From Nemopilema nomurai (Eukaryota; Cnidaria; Scyphozoa; Rhizostomeae; Rhizostomatidae), in contig ML133386.1 of assembly GCA_003864495.1 (NCBI GenBank), positions 1,480,943 to 1,544,942 of the forward strand: a stretch of 64,000 nt of DNA, written 5' to 3'. Shown here piece by piece: positions 35,501 to 49,000 of this stretch (the stretch's first letter is position 1; every line of letters begins with the position of its first letter). Both the position numbers and the translations under genes were made by a program. The notes beneath the pieces are model-generated. The model saw nothing but the letters and a program-made list of their open reading frames with translations, did no database searches and was not told the DNA's origin.

Positions 35501-38487
35501 ATCAGATAAGCAAACTCGATTTTGGCGCATCGAATAATGGCCTATTAAAAACTTTATCTGGTAATACCAAGCATTCCATAATAGCAGCATTACAAAAACT
35601 GACGTAAGGCAAAAATGCAATGCCTTTTGCTTTTGCAAAAATGCAGCCGATGTTACCTGTAGAGCTGTCTCGTTAAAACTTACGGATATTGCAGATGCTG
35701 TTCCTTTTCTAAAAGCAAATCAGAAATGTTACTGACAAAATTAAAATTTCTTCTGGGAGAATCCACATTGATTTGACTCCCACCTTGTCTGAGGTGTGCT
35801 ATAAATTTACCAGGAAAGCGAGATTGGCTTGGATGAAAACTTATTGCGTGTCTTTTTCCTCGTTCATTTCAAGTGAGGTACCTTTGCATTTGCCAACTTA
35901 TGCGTGATAAAGCCTCATTTGAAAGGCGATCTCTTCTTTTAGCAGCTCAGATCCTATTTAAGAGTGTAGGAGCGAGGGATTTCAGTTGCTCAGCCTTGCG
36001 CCGAGAGCATTTACAAGAATGGCAATGAGGAATTAAATTGTTGATGCGACTTCTCTTTCTGGCTCAAGTCGACTCAAGAACTGGCTTTACATAAAGCTTA
36101 GTCATTCGAAAATGCTTTACTTCCATTTTTCAAAATAATTCCACCTCAGGTTTAAACATTTACTACAACTTGGAGTGATCTATTCCTGTCGATGACGTCA
36201 GCACCAGGTATTGTACTGACTGGAATTCCGTCCTTAAATCTTCAGCAACCAAACTGAGTTCGTTGATTTGTTGACGCCATTTTGAATTCAAATGGCAACT
36301 TTGTGTTGCAATTAGATTAGTGGGCAAGCAACTTCACTGAAAGACGCAATTAAGCGAAAGAAAATACGTATCCCTTGTTACACTCGCTTTACTAATGGGA
36401 ATTCTACTTGATTGCATAGCTGTCATCTACTTTACCCAAAAATTAAGCAGCTCCTTACAGCTGTTATGAGGATCTTTGTGTGATAAAGTTTAGTTATTTC
36501 ACCTTCACTATTCCATCGACGGCAATTCAGAAGGCAGTTGGTAAGTGACCCATGGATTGGACCGATTATCCACAGAAAAAGCAAGGATGCGAACCAAAAG
36601 AGCTCTGAGATTCCAGGGTACCAAGAAATGGTTTTCCTTTTCTGAGAAGAAAACAGCAAATATAGTGCTAAAGTGTCTAATCTTAACCTGCAAGTCACGG
36701 ACAAGTGTTAAATTCTAAATGGACAGCTCAAAAAGAACAAACAGTTTGAATTTGATGATTTTGTCTCCACTATAGTTGCAGGTAGCGATTTCATCGCCAA
36801 TCTAGACTTGAATGAAGGACGCTACGACCACCAGCTGGTGACACTCCTTCCACCAAAACCATGCTGAAGATGAATCGAGAAACCAGACTTTGTGTATAGA
36901 TTTCCCTCTATAAATATAAGATCACACCAAACCTGTCACCAGCTAAACACAAACTGCACCCAGCGCAATTGGTCACTGCGCACCGCTCTTCAACATAGGC
37001 GGCGGAGGTGCTTGTCAACTTGTGATGCACAGGCAACTAGTCCAGATGAAGAATTGGAGATCAGATTCGACAAATGAAAACAATAGCAAATGTCCTTCAT
37101 AGCTGCTTAAAATACTTTGCTGTGCTTTGCCCTCAGTCACTCTTTTGACAGCCAATTCACAAATCCAACAGTCCCCTACAACGCACTGACCTGTGCAAAC
37201 TGGTAGGCACGAAGGAGCGGGATGCGCAGGGTCAGCGTAGAAACCAACATAAGATTGGAACTGACCTTAATGATGAAAATGATAAATCATGGTGGACATG
37301 ATGAAGCCCCTGGAGTGGCCGTTGCTCCACTCATGATCTTTCAAGGCCTTTCGCTCTTTGAGCCCAGCCTGAACGACATAAAAATGTCTTTTTCGAACGG
37401 TCCACGACCTTCACAGAAAGTCTCTCTAGCCTCCACCAGAATCGTCCATTTCACTGCAATTTGATCTGCTCGGAAAATTAATGAAAACACAGAACAAATT
37501 TGATTCTAGGCAGGCATCAGAACAAATATTGAGCGCGATTTTGTGGATAAGTTCCCTTCGCGAAAGAGGCACCAACGCACCAAACACATAAAAACACATT
37601 GCACCTTAAAATGCATCCGTCACCTTAAGAAGAATCAGTTACTTTGAAACACGCCCAACACCTTTAAACAACCGACTCTTCGAACAGTTCTAACCATCCT
37701 GATCTTTCTCTCCATGCTTAATCCATTTTCTTATTTACTCACATTCAAACGTCCCTATATGACTTTTAGGTTCAATATATTTGTTCTCATTTTTAGGCCA
37801 GACTCGAAAAAACTCACTACCTAGGAAAATTTGACAAGTCACAGTTTTTCTTCTCAAAGAGTTTGCTGATTGCGATAGAGGTTTCTAAATAGTTCCAGCA
37901 AAAACACGATGAGAAGATTTCCCCTCTCGACCTGAGCACAGATCAACGGCTATCGAATTTTCTTTTTAGGTTCATTACACAAAAAACCTGCTAATCTGCA
38001 GAGCGAGCATTCTAGGGCACGACCAGTAGCGAATGGGCTTCAAAAGCAAGAAAATAAGCCGATTCACAGGAGAATCACCTGGTCCTCTCTCACAATAATT
38101 AAATAATAAACCGTGTTTGCGCTTCAAGTGGCCAACAGATGTCTCAAGCTAGAAAGTCCAATTTTAATGAAAATGGAAAGGAACTCTGCAGAAGTCGGAG
38201 GAATGAAGTAAAACTCCAAGCAACTGCTCTGATTTCCCAGTGCACCCGAGGGTCGTTTGCTACACTGATTTGGCAGGCGAAAGGCAGTCAAGAAATTGGA
38301 GAAGCGTCTACCGGTACGAGTAAAAAACTGACTCACGGGCTAATTCACAACGAATTAAACGTTTCATGTTGATGTACACTAGAATCAAATTACGAACCTC
38401 GTCATTGGGTCATTAGCGTTTTATCAGAGTTCGCTTGGTTGAAAAAACTGCATGTAGACAGCAACGCGAGTATTTAGAGTTGCAAAA
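32556..38487. other. Gene-poor stretch upstream of MEX3
   Basis: Open frames up to about 90 codons occur on both strands (for example plus 34359-34601), without motifs or credible splice partners. No RNA gene or mobile element could be identified. Confidence 0.4.
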
Positions 38488-38690
38488 ATATAGGATGAAT
38501 ATAGGATAAATATATAGGATGAATATAGGATGAATATATGGGAAATATATGGGAAATATAGGGTGGCTATAGGATAAATATATGGGAAATATAGGATTAG
38601 TATATGGGAAATATAGGATAAATATATGGGAAATATAGGATGTATATAGGGGAAATATAGGATAAATATATGGGAAATGGAATAAATGAG
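38488..38690. repeat. AT-rich tandem array of ATATAGGATAAATATATGGGAAAT-like units
   Basis: The array is about 200 bp of degenerate units alternating ATAGGATRAATATA and TGGGAAATATAG. Unit lengths vary (roughly 11-24 bp), implying slippage and higher-order duplication. The minus-strand frame across it is Ile/Tyr/Phe-rich low complexity and is not a gene. Confidence 0.9.
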
Positions 38691-39410
38691 GATTAGCCTA
38701 TCGTTTACAATCACAGCTGTAAGTGCTTGGGGAAATGGAATAGGAGATGGACAAGGGAATCGAACGAAATTTTTGAATGACCCAAATTGTGCAGTTAAGA
38801 TGAAGGCAATGTCTGGTTGCTGAGACAGAAACACAGAGCTTCTCAACTAAATGCTGTGCAGAAAACTGTAGCTGAAGTGTAAGGACCAAAATACTTTCAC
38901 CTGCCAGCCAGTTGCAACAAACATCTAGATTAATTTTTCAGAAGGAACCATTGCCTTCGTGGGACATCAATTAGTCCTATTCTAGACCTGACCTCGTTTA
39001 ATTCTGTTTGTGTTCTCCGAAGACGCCCCTTACCTGTGAAGGACATTTGTATAAATTAAGGCGGTGTATCATGAATTAAGGCGATGTATCCCATTGAAGT
39101 TCTCATGACCAAAAAATCAACTTCTATCTTGATGGCAAAGGTCTAACGTAAACCACGTTCCACCCCGACTGACTTTGATCTTGTTGGAACCCTGTCTAAT
39201 TTGCACTGCTCCGCCTTACTTTGCCAATAAGTTAAACCCGGGTTAGCCAAAAATCACGCATACGGCATATATGTCAAGAGAGAAGAGGCCTGGAATGAAT
39301 GTGGGTTATAAGATGCCACGAAAGAGGAGCTGCTATTCATCTCTTGGCATCATTAATCCACGTGGAAAGAAGAATGAAGCTATGAAGGAAATATCACACT
39401 GCTTGGATCC

Positions 39411-39600
39411 AACTCTCTCATCATATCCCCTCCTCCTCTTGAGCTTCCTACACCCGCATCTCTGTGTTGCATCTTTCTCTCATGTCCTCCTCTCATGTCC
39501 TCTTCTCACGTCCACCTCTCTTATTCAAGCCTTTTTCTCGAGTCTCTACTATACATCGATTTTGGCCTCTCTATCATGTTCTCCTTTATGTTCTCTTTAG
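39411..39600. repeat. Pyrimidine-rich tract with CTCATGTCCTC repeats
   Basis: The plus strand is strongly C/T-biased over some 190 bp and includes near-copies of TCTCATGTCCTCCTC, TCTCATGTCCTCTTC and TCTCACGTCCACCTC at 15-bp spacing. It may form purine/pyrimidine triplex structures. The plus-strand open frame here is low complexity. Confidence 0.65.
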
Positions 39601-40800
39601 CTCGCGTCGGTCCTTTGAATATGTCTCCAAAAATGAATAAAGCAAAGCAGGTAGTTTGGATTTTTTAGAAAGAATTGATTCACTCAGTTTTTTCATGGCA
39701 CGTGTTTTGTAAATTTTTAAATTATATGCTACAATTCAAATACAATAATTAACAATTATACTCATTGGTGACTGGGAACTGATTAGAGAAACCGACCTTG
39801 CCACAGGAGGAAAGGAGATATTCTATCACAAAGAGACTACAGGCAAGGCTTTCGTGGCAAGGGGTGGGCATGAGCAAAACGAATGGATACCTGCTTCTAA
39901 GGTTCTGTCTCGTTCTTAGGCCAGCATCACAGAAATGGAGCCAGATCTAATGAAGAAGCTCAAAGGTGCTACAACTTTCGGAACTTCCTTGACAACAACA
40001 AACGTGCCTCGGTCAAATGGTGCAATTGTCTTAAGCAAAGATCCGCTAGGCCTAACATCCGCTAGAGAAACTCCTGATCAAAGCTACAATTTTCTATCAA
40101 TTTTCTAGCATTAGCAAATGATCTCAACAGGCAGTGCTTGGGTGGCAACGTAAAACCTATTTGTGTGATAGTTCTTCTGGACGTTCACAATAAGCGCTGC
40201 CGAGCTGTCACTCCAGTCACCTCGCCCCCGATTGCTGTCATCCAAAGTTGGCCCAACAATGCAGACTCCCTCGTCATCCACATTTCAAAAGGCGGTGATG
40301 ACGTCATCGTCTGCCGCAAACGCCAAAGCGAACCGCTGCGGACAAGATTGGCGAACTCCACAACAAATCAATTTACATCAAAAGTCTAGCGCATATTGGT
40401 ACAGGTGGTCGAACAATGGAGACCTGATTGATAATTTCTCATTTGCTTCGCTCGTGTGGGTCTTTTCGTGCTCAAAATCCTAAAAGACAAATGGAGGAGC
40501 AAATGAATGACTTTTTAATATCCTACTTAATTTCCAATAACTGTCGTTTTTAATGATCGCCTCCCTTGCACGCCGCTTCAGCTGAAACACTTTCAATACG
40601 AATGAACTTTGTCAGAAGAAAGCTTATCAGCAATTACAGCGTCGAAACCGGCAGGACGGTGATTATAGCTGACTGGGCTCGCAAGATAATCCCACGAGAA
40701 CATTAGCACCAAAATCACCGACAACAGCTCACAGAAGAATCCGCCAAAGCCGATCTGCTCAGAAACCATATTACATTGGCCAGCGACAAGTCCACTAATC

Positions 40801-40873
40801 AAGCTACCAAACTCAAGTTACGAAACGCAAGCTACGAAACGCAAGCTACCAAACTCAAGTTACCGAACTCAAG
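40801..40873. repeat. 14-bp tandem repeat, five copies
   Basis: Units AAGCTACCAAACTC, AAGTTACGAAACGC, AAGCTACGAAACGC, AAGCTACCAAACTC and AAGTTACCGAACTC follow one another without gaps from 40801 to 40870, then a partial unit. The alternation of two variants suggests duplication of a 28-bp or larger block. Confidence 0.9.
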
Positions 40874-43029
40874 GACAAACATGCAGTTTACTTCCCACAT
40901 GTGATTCTACCCACAGCATTCCATTGCTCTTTAGGGATAATGATAATGAGGAAGAGTCAATGTCATGACAACCATCTTGAAAAGGCCTAGGCCTAATCGA
41001 AATCACAGCCAAAAAAATAGAGTCGACACACAGTAAAACAGTAGATAAACATGCTGATAGAGTTCAATTGCTTAAGATTTAGCCTTCACGGGAAATAACT
41101 TAAATATGATCGAACAATTTGCAGAGTTTACAAAATACTGGAGATTTCTAGCACGCTGAAATCAAGTTACAAAGAGGTCAAAGAGACTGTAATGGAATCG
41201 CCCAGACTTAGCTAGAATAACTGGTTAAAATCCTTTGTAAAGGTTCTTTTAAGAAGAAAAAGCTGGAACAATAACTGCACTGCTAAACAGAGCTTATCAC
41301 ATGGAATTATTTGAAGAAGGAAAACAAAAATGGTGTTCAAAATGCCGAAAGTAAACAAACATGTGAGTAAAAAGCACATTACTTGAAACCGAGAGGAAGG
41401 AATGTTCCAAGAATTTCGGATTTATCCCGACTACAAGTAGGTACTAATGTGGCTGGAAGATAACATATGCGAGAGATTTGCTGCGTTGCATCGGGGCGGT
41501 CTGTCCGTAGTAGGCCAGAAGTGTCATTTATACATGATCTAGGTAAGAACGATCTTAATAGATTGTCATGCAATACTTTCATAGTCAAAAGAAGACAGTG
41601 TACTCGCTGAAGGTATATGGAGGCAAGTGATTGAGGGTAGCATAAGTATTGCCAATTTTTAGGTCTTTCCTTAAGAGTGTCAACTGGTTAAGGCAACAGG
41701 ATTTCAACTAATATGAACCAAACCATGTTACCATGCTTTTTGTAGATTTCCCCAGAGTCCACTCGCTGATGCGCCCTCAAAAATGCCGTGTAGTGAAATT
41801 CATTTCACAACCAATAATTTTTCAAACCCGGTGAATAATTTTTGAGCATAATTGCCAACAGCGGATATGTTCGTCAAATTGCCATTGTAGCTTGCTGTTT
41901 ACTTCTTAATTTACCGTTTGAAAAGGGGGAAGGTTAGCCAATCTCTCTCAGATCACAGCCAACAACTGGTTGCATATGCGAGCGCAAAGCTGCGCAAAGT
42001 GAAGCGAAATTCAGCGCGCAACGCAGGAGCACTGCCTCCAAGTTCGGTTCAGTAAGTAGGCAAAATTCGAACTGCAAAGAGATGGTAAACCAATCGCGCA
42101 ATGGCCGTTATACCCACAATACAACAGTCAAAGATTATTGAGCTTGATACAGTGGGATGATTGGGAGATTAATGGGATAACAGTTGGATGAAACGGGAGA
42201 GTTCTGTAGATGAACTGCCACCACCGAGTAGCGCACAGAGAGAGTCCTGGCACTAAACGACAGACTTTGTGATTCCGATTCCGATGAGTCCGATTTTCAG
42301 ACGTACGAGAGAAAAGGGCACAAATCCAATCATCCAATCACCTACAAATTGATGCCCGGAAGTGAAACGTGGAACAAAAATGGCATGATCGTCATTTGTG
42401 TATTTTTGCAACCTTGCAACATTTTAATCGCGTGCTTGTATTATGGATGCTCTGTGTTACTCAGCAGTTGAATGTGTCGACCAGAAACCATGACGCATTT
42501 GAATGAACAATTACAGAACCGATTCAGTAAATAGCAAACAATTCGGCTATTTGTGCTCATTTCTAGGTCGAAACACAAGCTTCACTCGCAAATGAAAACA
42601 CAAAACGAGTGTGAGCTTTAACTTCACCTAGCCACGAGAAACAAAATCAGCAGCATTTCATACCTTCTCGTTTTTATGAACCTTTTTACTTCAATCTGTC
42701 AATATTTGATATATATATGTTTTTGCTGCGAGTACACTTTCGTCATTATTTGATTTCAAGTGGAAAGTTAGAGGTTGCTATACAACACATGAATGTTCGA
42801 CCTCAAAAGTCACCTGCGCAGCACCAATCGTCATGTGATCAAATTAAATGGTTATCAACGACTAAATGAATTGAGGCTTTTCATGCACAAAATTCATTAG
42901 ATTATAGTCATTACTATTTTTACTAGCACTAGTTACTTGATTCAATAAGATAATTGACTTGAAAACTTGCATGGAGAAGGCGATTAAGTGGAATGCATGC
43001 CTTGAAACAAAGGGAAATAACGGGCTGAC
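40874..43029. other. Region expected to hold the last COG1 exon(s); none identified
   Basis: COG1 in other animals continues roughly 50-70 residues beyond the last exon found here. A minus-strand frame at 41379-41588 ending SEILGTFLPLGFK could be read as a tail, but its phase does not fit the exon at 43030-43206 and similarity is weak. Confidence 0.3.
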
Positions 43030-46000
43030 CTTGATTCTAGGTGGATTGCCTCTCTCTGGATGTCCACTGATCGGAAGCAACATGAACCGGACAGGGTTGG
43101 GGGAAAACGGGACCACGTTGTGCTGCTCTTGTGAGACGCTTGTGGCTCTGTGGGTGAATGTTGGCAGCGTGTGCTTGTCGAAGTTCGATATGGTGCCTAG
43201 CAAAAGCTGAAAGACGGAGAAGTGCATTGGGTAAGAACATAATGTGTCCTCATTCCAAAAGAGAAGTACTTTTAAACATAACCAACCAAATGAACAAGTG
43301 CTCTGCGGTATAAAACTTCATAATTGCTAGAAATAGCGGAGTCAGTTTCTGCATACCATCTAACAAACTAAATGAATATTATAGACGTGAGTATGATCCA
43401 TCTTGTGCCACATTCCACTCATCATGACGTCACAGTTATTCAAAGAAGTGCACTTGGTATTGCAACCTGTGACGTCATTAATAGGCAGACTTGGTGTAAA
43501 AGACCAGACTTTGTAAATAATCAGCACCATCGCCCTTTTCCTTCATGCAACAACGTATGAGGATAATTGCAACATGAAGCATTAGTTCAGGGTGGGAGGA
43601 GAGATTTATTTCAGGGAGGGGGAGAGGTTCAACAACAACCCTAGCATTCAGGACTTCCTCCCTAGGGCTAATTAGAAGACACGCCCGATACTTGACGGTG
43701 GAAGGTGAAATGATTTGCAAGTAGAAACCTCCCAAAACTTGACCTGCGATCAAAGAAGCCACTGAGCTACACTAAAACTTTCCACTTGCTCAATGTATTC
43801 AAAAGTGGCCTTTGGTACTTAAAGAAACATAGCTAATCAAGGCCAGGTTTTTCAACTTATTACTAACTAAAGATTGAAATTTAAAAATAATTGCCCTGGC
43901 TATGTGAATAGAATTCGCCTAATCACGTTGTCGCTTCATTGAATAACACACAAGCCTCTTCACATTAGAACTGTCTTGCTCACACATCCAAGTGAGTCCG
44001 GTTTTTTCCATGTGGCATTGAGCGTCTTACAATGGCCCGAAAAAAGTAACCTTCGTTGGGTTTAGCTTGACAATGTTTATTTCACGGACCAGATAAAAAA
44101 CGTGACTCAGTTTTCTCGAAGAATGTCAAAGATCTATAGCTAGAACAGTGTCTCCGAGCCCTTTGAAAGCTTCTCACCAGTTTTGAATCGAAGAAGGTGG
44201 CGCCATGGCAACCACATTATAGGTTTAGCTTATCTCCTGTTATCTAAAAAGCTGACGCTTGACGAAAAGAATGCTCACCGCAAAGAAACACACACATTGG
44301 GCCTAACAAACGGACTAATTCGGCCGGTTTGCTGTGCGTGCCTTTTTCTCAGGAGTGGACGAAAATAAAACAATCACAAAGATGACATCTGTAGTAAAAA
44401 TGGGAGCGACAACAGTTAATATCATCGAGAACCCATAGGTGAGGGGGCAGGGATCGGCAGCCAGAAACATTGAACTGCACTGAGGACCTCAACTTGAGAT
44501 GTTGTTAGAAAGAAAGATCGAAATCGAAAGTTTGATAGACTGATTGTATTTTGCGTAGCTGCAATGAACACCCGATAGACCCCCGCAAATTTGCGAAACT
44601 TGTTTTGCTCCAGAGAGATATTTTTATTCCAATGCTTTTTGTACCAACTTCCAGAAAATTTCGATATCCCTAATAAAAGCTGAATGATTGATAAAAATAA
44701 ATGGTCTACAGTTGAAAACGAAATTTTCTTTGCGACGACAGTAATCAAAACACGCTGATGTCAAGATATGCGTGCGCTGGGAAATTACAGTCCTGTCCTG
44801 TTTGGTGCAGTTCTTTCAGAAATGGCAGACTGTGCGGAAAACGGTGGGCCAAAAAGGAAGTAAAGAAATTTATTGTGAAATTGTAAAAAAGATAAAACAT
44901 TAAGTGTCATTACTTGAAAGCTCCAAAAGGAGGCGAAAGCTACGTGATAAGCGCAATCGACACAATCTCAATCACACTCTGATTTCTTTATTGGAGCATT
45001 TAGAGAAGACTACAGCGACAAGGCAAATGACGTAAAGAACAAGAAAAAGCAGTTAGGGTTTTCTTTATAGCAAGCTAGAATGTTTGATATGTCACAAGCT
45101 TCCCTGCCTTTAACCAACTCCTAAGACACTGTCAATAACATTTTGATAAAGCCTTTCGACCTCATATGGTATTGTTAGCATATATGCTGTAACTCTTTTT
45201 TATTTCAAAGTTTTTCACAGATTTCGAGGTGCATGTCTACTATTCTTTGACATGTCTACTAAAATTATTTTGTTGACGAGCTAAAGAGTGATTTAACTGC
45301 ATAATTTACTAAAAGATAAAGAACGGAAGATACGAGTTTGAGGAACCAAAGAAACAAATTCTGAAAGTCTTCTTGAGTAGCAACGCACGCCGCGACAAGC
45401 CTGATGTAGCTGAACTGTTTTGTACAAATGGCTTCTCATAAATGTTTCCTTACAAAACCCCATTTTCAAACTCTAAATAACAGCAGCCAATATAAACTCA
45501 TCAATCTAGACCGCACTGCAAGAACGAGCCGAATTTCCCTGGCCATGAAAACAGAACACGCTTTCTCTACGTGGCCAGCTCCTATTTTTTGTTCACCACA
45601 TTACTGTACTTGAGCTGCGTTTCGCTGGATAAGTCAGCCTTGGTCAGCGCGTTTCACTCGATGTGCGGACACAGGCTTCGCTGTTTGCGCAAAACGACGA
45701 CAGCAGATGGTAAAGGCACCAACGACAGGGCAAGAAGGATTAAGTCATAAAAGCACGTAAGAACCAGGATCATTAACTCTAGAACAATAGACGCTTAATG
45801 GCTGCTTGCTTTATCGCTCTTAAAACTCATTTGCAAACAGCAAATGGTCTAAGCTCCACCTCTTGTAATTACACACATGTCTTGACATTCTGTCCTTCGC
45901 TTCAAGAAAGAGCATTCAGCAAGCAAAATTTGTTAGATCTCCATCAAGTCATTTGCATTTTGGATTGTTACGTAAAAAGGTAGCGAAAATATTCAGCTAA

Positions 46001-49000
46001 AAACTTACGCAAGATCTCTGCAGCTGCCTGTTGACGAAGTTGGACATGTGCGGAGCGAAGACATCCAGATCAAACGGGTCGACGAAGCTTTCCAGCGTGC
46101 TTACGAGCGAAAAGCCCCTGCTTCTCAGCCTTTTACTATCCTAAAATTACGATAAGCTGACGCATTTACGAACAATTGCAAATGTTGCGAACAGTTGCGA
46201 ACAGTTACGAACAGTTACGAACAGTGATTATCCAAGCGAATAAAGAAAAAACGAAGAAGATGCTTGTATTTCAGAGTTACCATAGACAATAGACAAGCTG
46301 CCATTCATTTCCAAGATGTCGAAAACCTTAGGTGGGTACTTTCCCATCGAGCAGAGGTTGGCCTTGCTGCTGTAATCTAATTGGCTTGCAAGTGACACGA
46401 TGTTTGTTTGTTGCATTTGGGAAAACCTTCTTAGAAAGGAGAGTCAAGCCTGCATTCCTGCGTTTAGTTGATGAGGGTTTTTAGCAGCTTTTCAATAAAG
46501 TATTTTGCAAGATAAGAAGGCACTGGTGCAAAAATGCTGTTGAAGTAACAAAACGTTTCTTTATCGAAGAAACAAAGAACGGCCGAGGTTAGGTTGCCAT
46601 TCTTGTCATTGCGGTGCAACCTTAAAAAGGTGTGTTTTGAAGAGTTGTTGGTTCGAAAGATGACGTAATGTACCAAACAAATATTGTTAGTCAGGTAGGA
46701 ACAAAGACATTGATAATATTAGAATATATTGCGAAACTAAGGAGAACAAAGGACATAACAAAAAGATAATCAAGATCCTTTCAATGTGCGGAAACGGCTG
46801 ACCTTACCTCTACTTTTGTGTCCGCATTCCCTGCAATTAGGAGAATAAGGAACTTGACATCGAAGATCGACTGCAGAGCTCTGTTTTGTGACAACGGGCG
46901 CTGGCTTCTTGCATAGTCTTCCAATGACGACAGCATGGCATGAGCCACCGCCAATGAGAGATTTCTTATCAGAGACCTGGGGAGAGTCATTCGATGAGTA
47001 GGCTCTAATGTTAGAGAGTCTTGGGTTTGCCAAGTAGAGTTAAATTAGATACCCTCCTCTTCTGCAAAATGAAGTCGAGAACATGAAATTCGATTTATAA
47101 GTGGAGCTTCATTGTAAGGGACAAACAAGTTATTTAGCTTGGAATATCATGATCCACGTAATAAAAGTCCTTTCGTGTGCTAAATTCTACCTGCTGAGTA
47201 TCAAAACGCTTTAAGCACGATTTCGAAGTGTCGTTATGTCACATTAGCACAGGTCAAAGGACAAAGCCACATGACACAAACTTGGTGTCTTATGACCTTG
47301 AGCCTCTAAATAATCTGATTGGCCACAAAATGGCACGTGTGTTAAACCTATAACAAAAAAATTTGGCAAGTGTGTTTAACTAACTAACTTTTCCAAGACA
47401 TGTCCACCAATTCGATTAGCTTCTTCGCACAGACGAAAGAGTAAAGAGATCAAGTGCGATGAAACCTGTGGAGGAATGGGATTAATGAGAACTAAACTCA
47501 TTTACGACATCATCGCGACTATTCAGGTACAGTGGGATATCTGCGGGTCGAAAAACTGATGAAGCTTTAAGTTACGGGATTGCAGTTGGGAAAATTGTTA
47601 TGCTTATTGATGTCTTATTATGCTTATTGAAAATTGTTAAGCTCGAACCCAGCCTGAAGCAATCACAACCAGTTCATAGTTAATCACACAACCTATAATA
47701 AAGCATTCGTGCGTACAGAAAGCAGTATATGAGAATAGCCTATTGAAGTATGAGTATATTGAAGTATTAAAGAAAGACTATTGCTACGTCCTTGTCGAAG
47801 GAAACATCTCGAATCTTGGTGGTCGTTCCATATCAAACATGATACACAAGCAGACCGCTGTTGCACGGTAAGAGATCTACAACATACGTATAACCATGGA
47901 AGAGAAGAAAAACAGACCTGGGCAGGAACTCTGATTTTGGACTGGACCTTACTTCCTGAATCCGCTTCTTCCTCAATGGTTATTTCTTCCCAACACTGCA
48001 ACAACATTCACCGGATTCTTTACAAACACTTACGACGACTAGACATGTTTACAGAAGGGTGTGGGTTCACGTTCTTCACATCCAGGGCCTATTGGGATCA
48101 TGACACCCTTAAAGCTTAAAATTAATTATAAAATCAAAAATACCATTAAACTAATAGAAATTAAGCAACGCTATTTGGCATTTGCCCTATAATGGAAACA
48201 TGTCACTAGCACAAAAGCAAAGGTGAGGCTGGGCTGAAAACAAGTTAACTGAAGTGGGTGAGAATTCCATACCGTAGTTCCATAAACAGTGAGTTCTTCA
48301 AAAGACGCCAGCGTTCTCTGGAAATTCGATGAACACTTCTGAACGACCCAATCTTTCCAGATGCTGTGGAGGATAGGTAAATGTTCAACACACATCAACT
48401 TTAAAAGGTGAGGTCAGAATTTGAAAAAGAGAACACCAAAGGGAAGAAAATAGGTGGCATTCCAGGACATTACCAGGACATGAGCATTACAATTAATGCC
48501 TCCGTATACTCACCCGAAGGAGGTTGCTTGCTGCACAGCGAATGCAGTCTTGACGTTGTCCAAACAGGACGCAGCCTCGGTCTGGCAACAAAGAAATAGT
48601 GTTACAAGGGGCAAAAGAGCACAGTGGTTTCTAGAACTATAAAAAACAATGTGACGTCATCCGAAAACCGCTTGATTGATCATCGACTGATAGGAAAGCC
48701 CCAAATAAACTGGGGTAACTCCCAAAGCACCTTTTGCAAAGTTTTGACTTGAAGAACTTCTGGCAGAAGCAAAACCTCACCAAAGAATTGCCTTTTTTAA
48801 AATTGCCCAAAGTTTCACCATATGCGCCCTTTAAAATCAGCGCTCCCCCTCGAAATGGAAGTTCAAAAATGCTTATTCAGATGCTAAAATCTTTTTTGAA
48901 AAAAACGCTACAACGTGAAAAGCTGCTTTGTAAAACGCTTCATTCACGATTAGCTTTCTCCGCATTTCTGTATATTCTTCACCAAGACATTCTCTGGCAA

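Noticed and set aside
41379..41588. Candidate C-terminal exon of COG1
   Set aside because: Its acceptor phase does not fit the preceding exon and similarity to COG1 tails is negligible.
47781..48119. 112-codon plus-strand frame
   Set aside because: Overlaps a well-supported COG1 exon (47918-47995) on the other strand and has no motif of its own.
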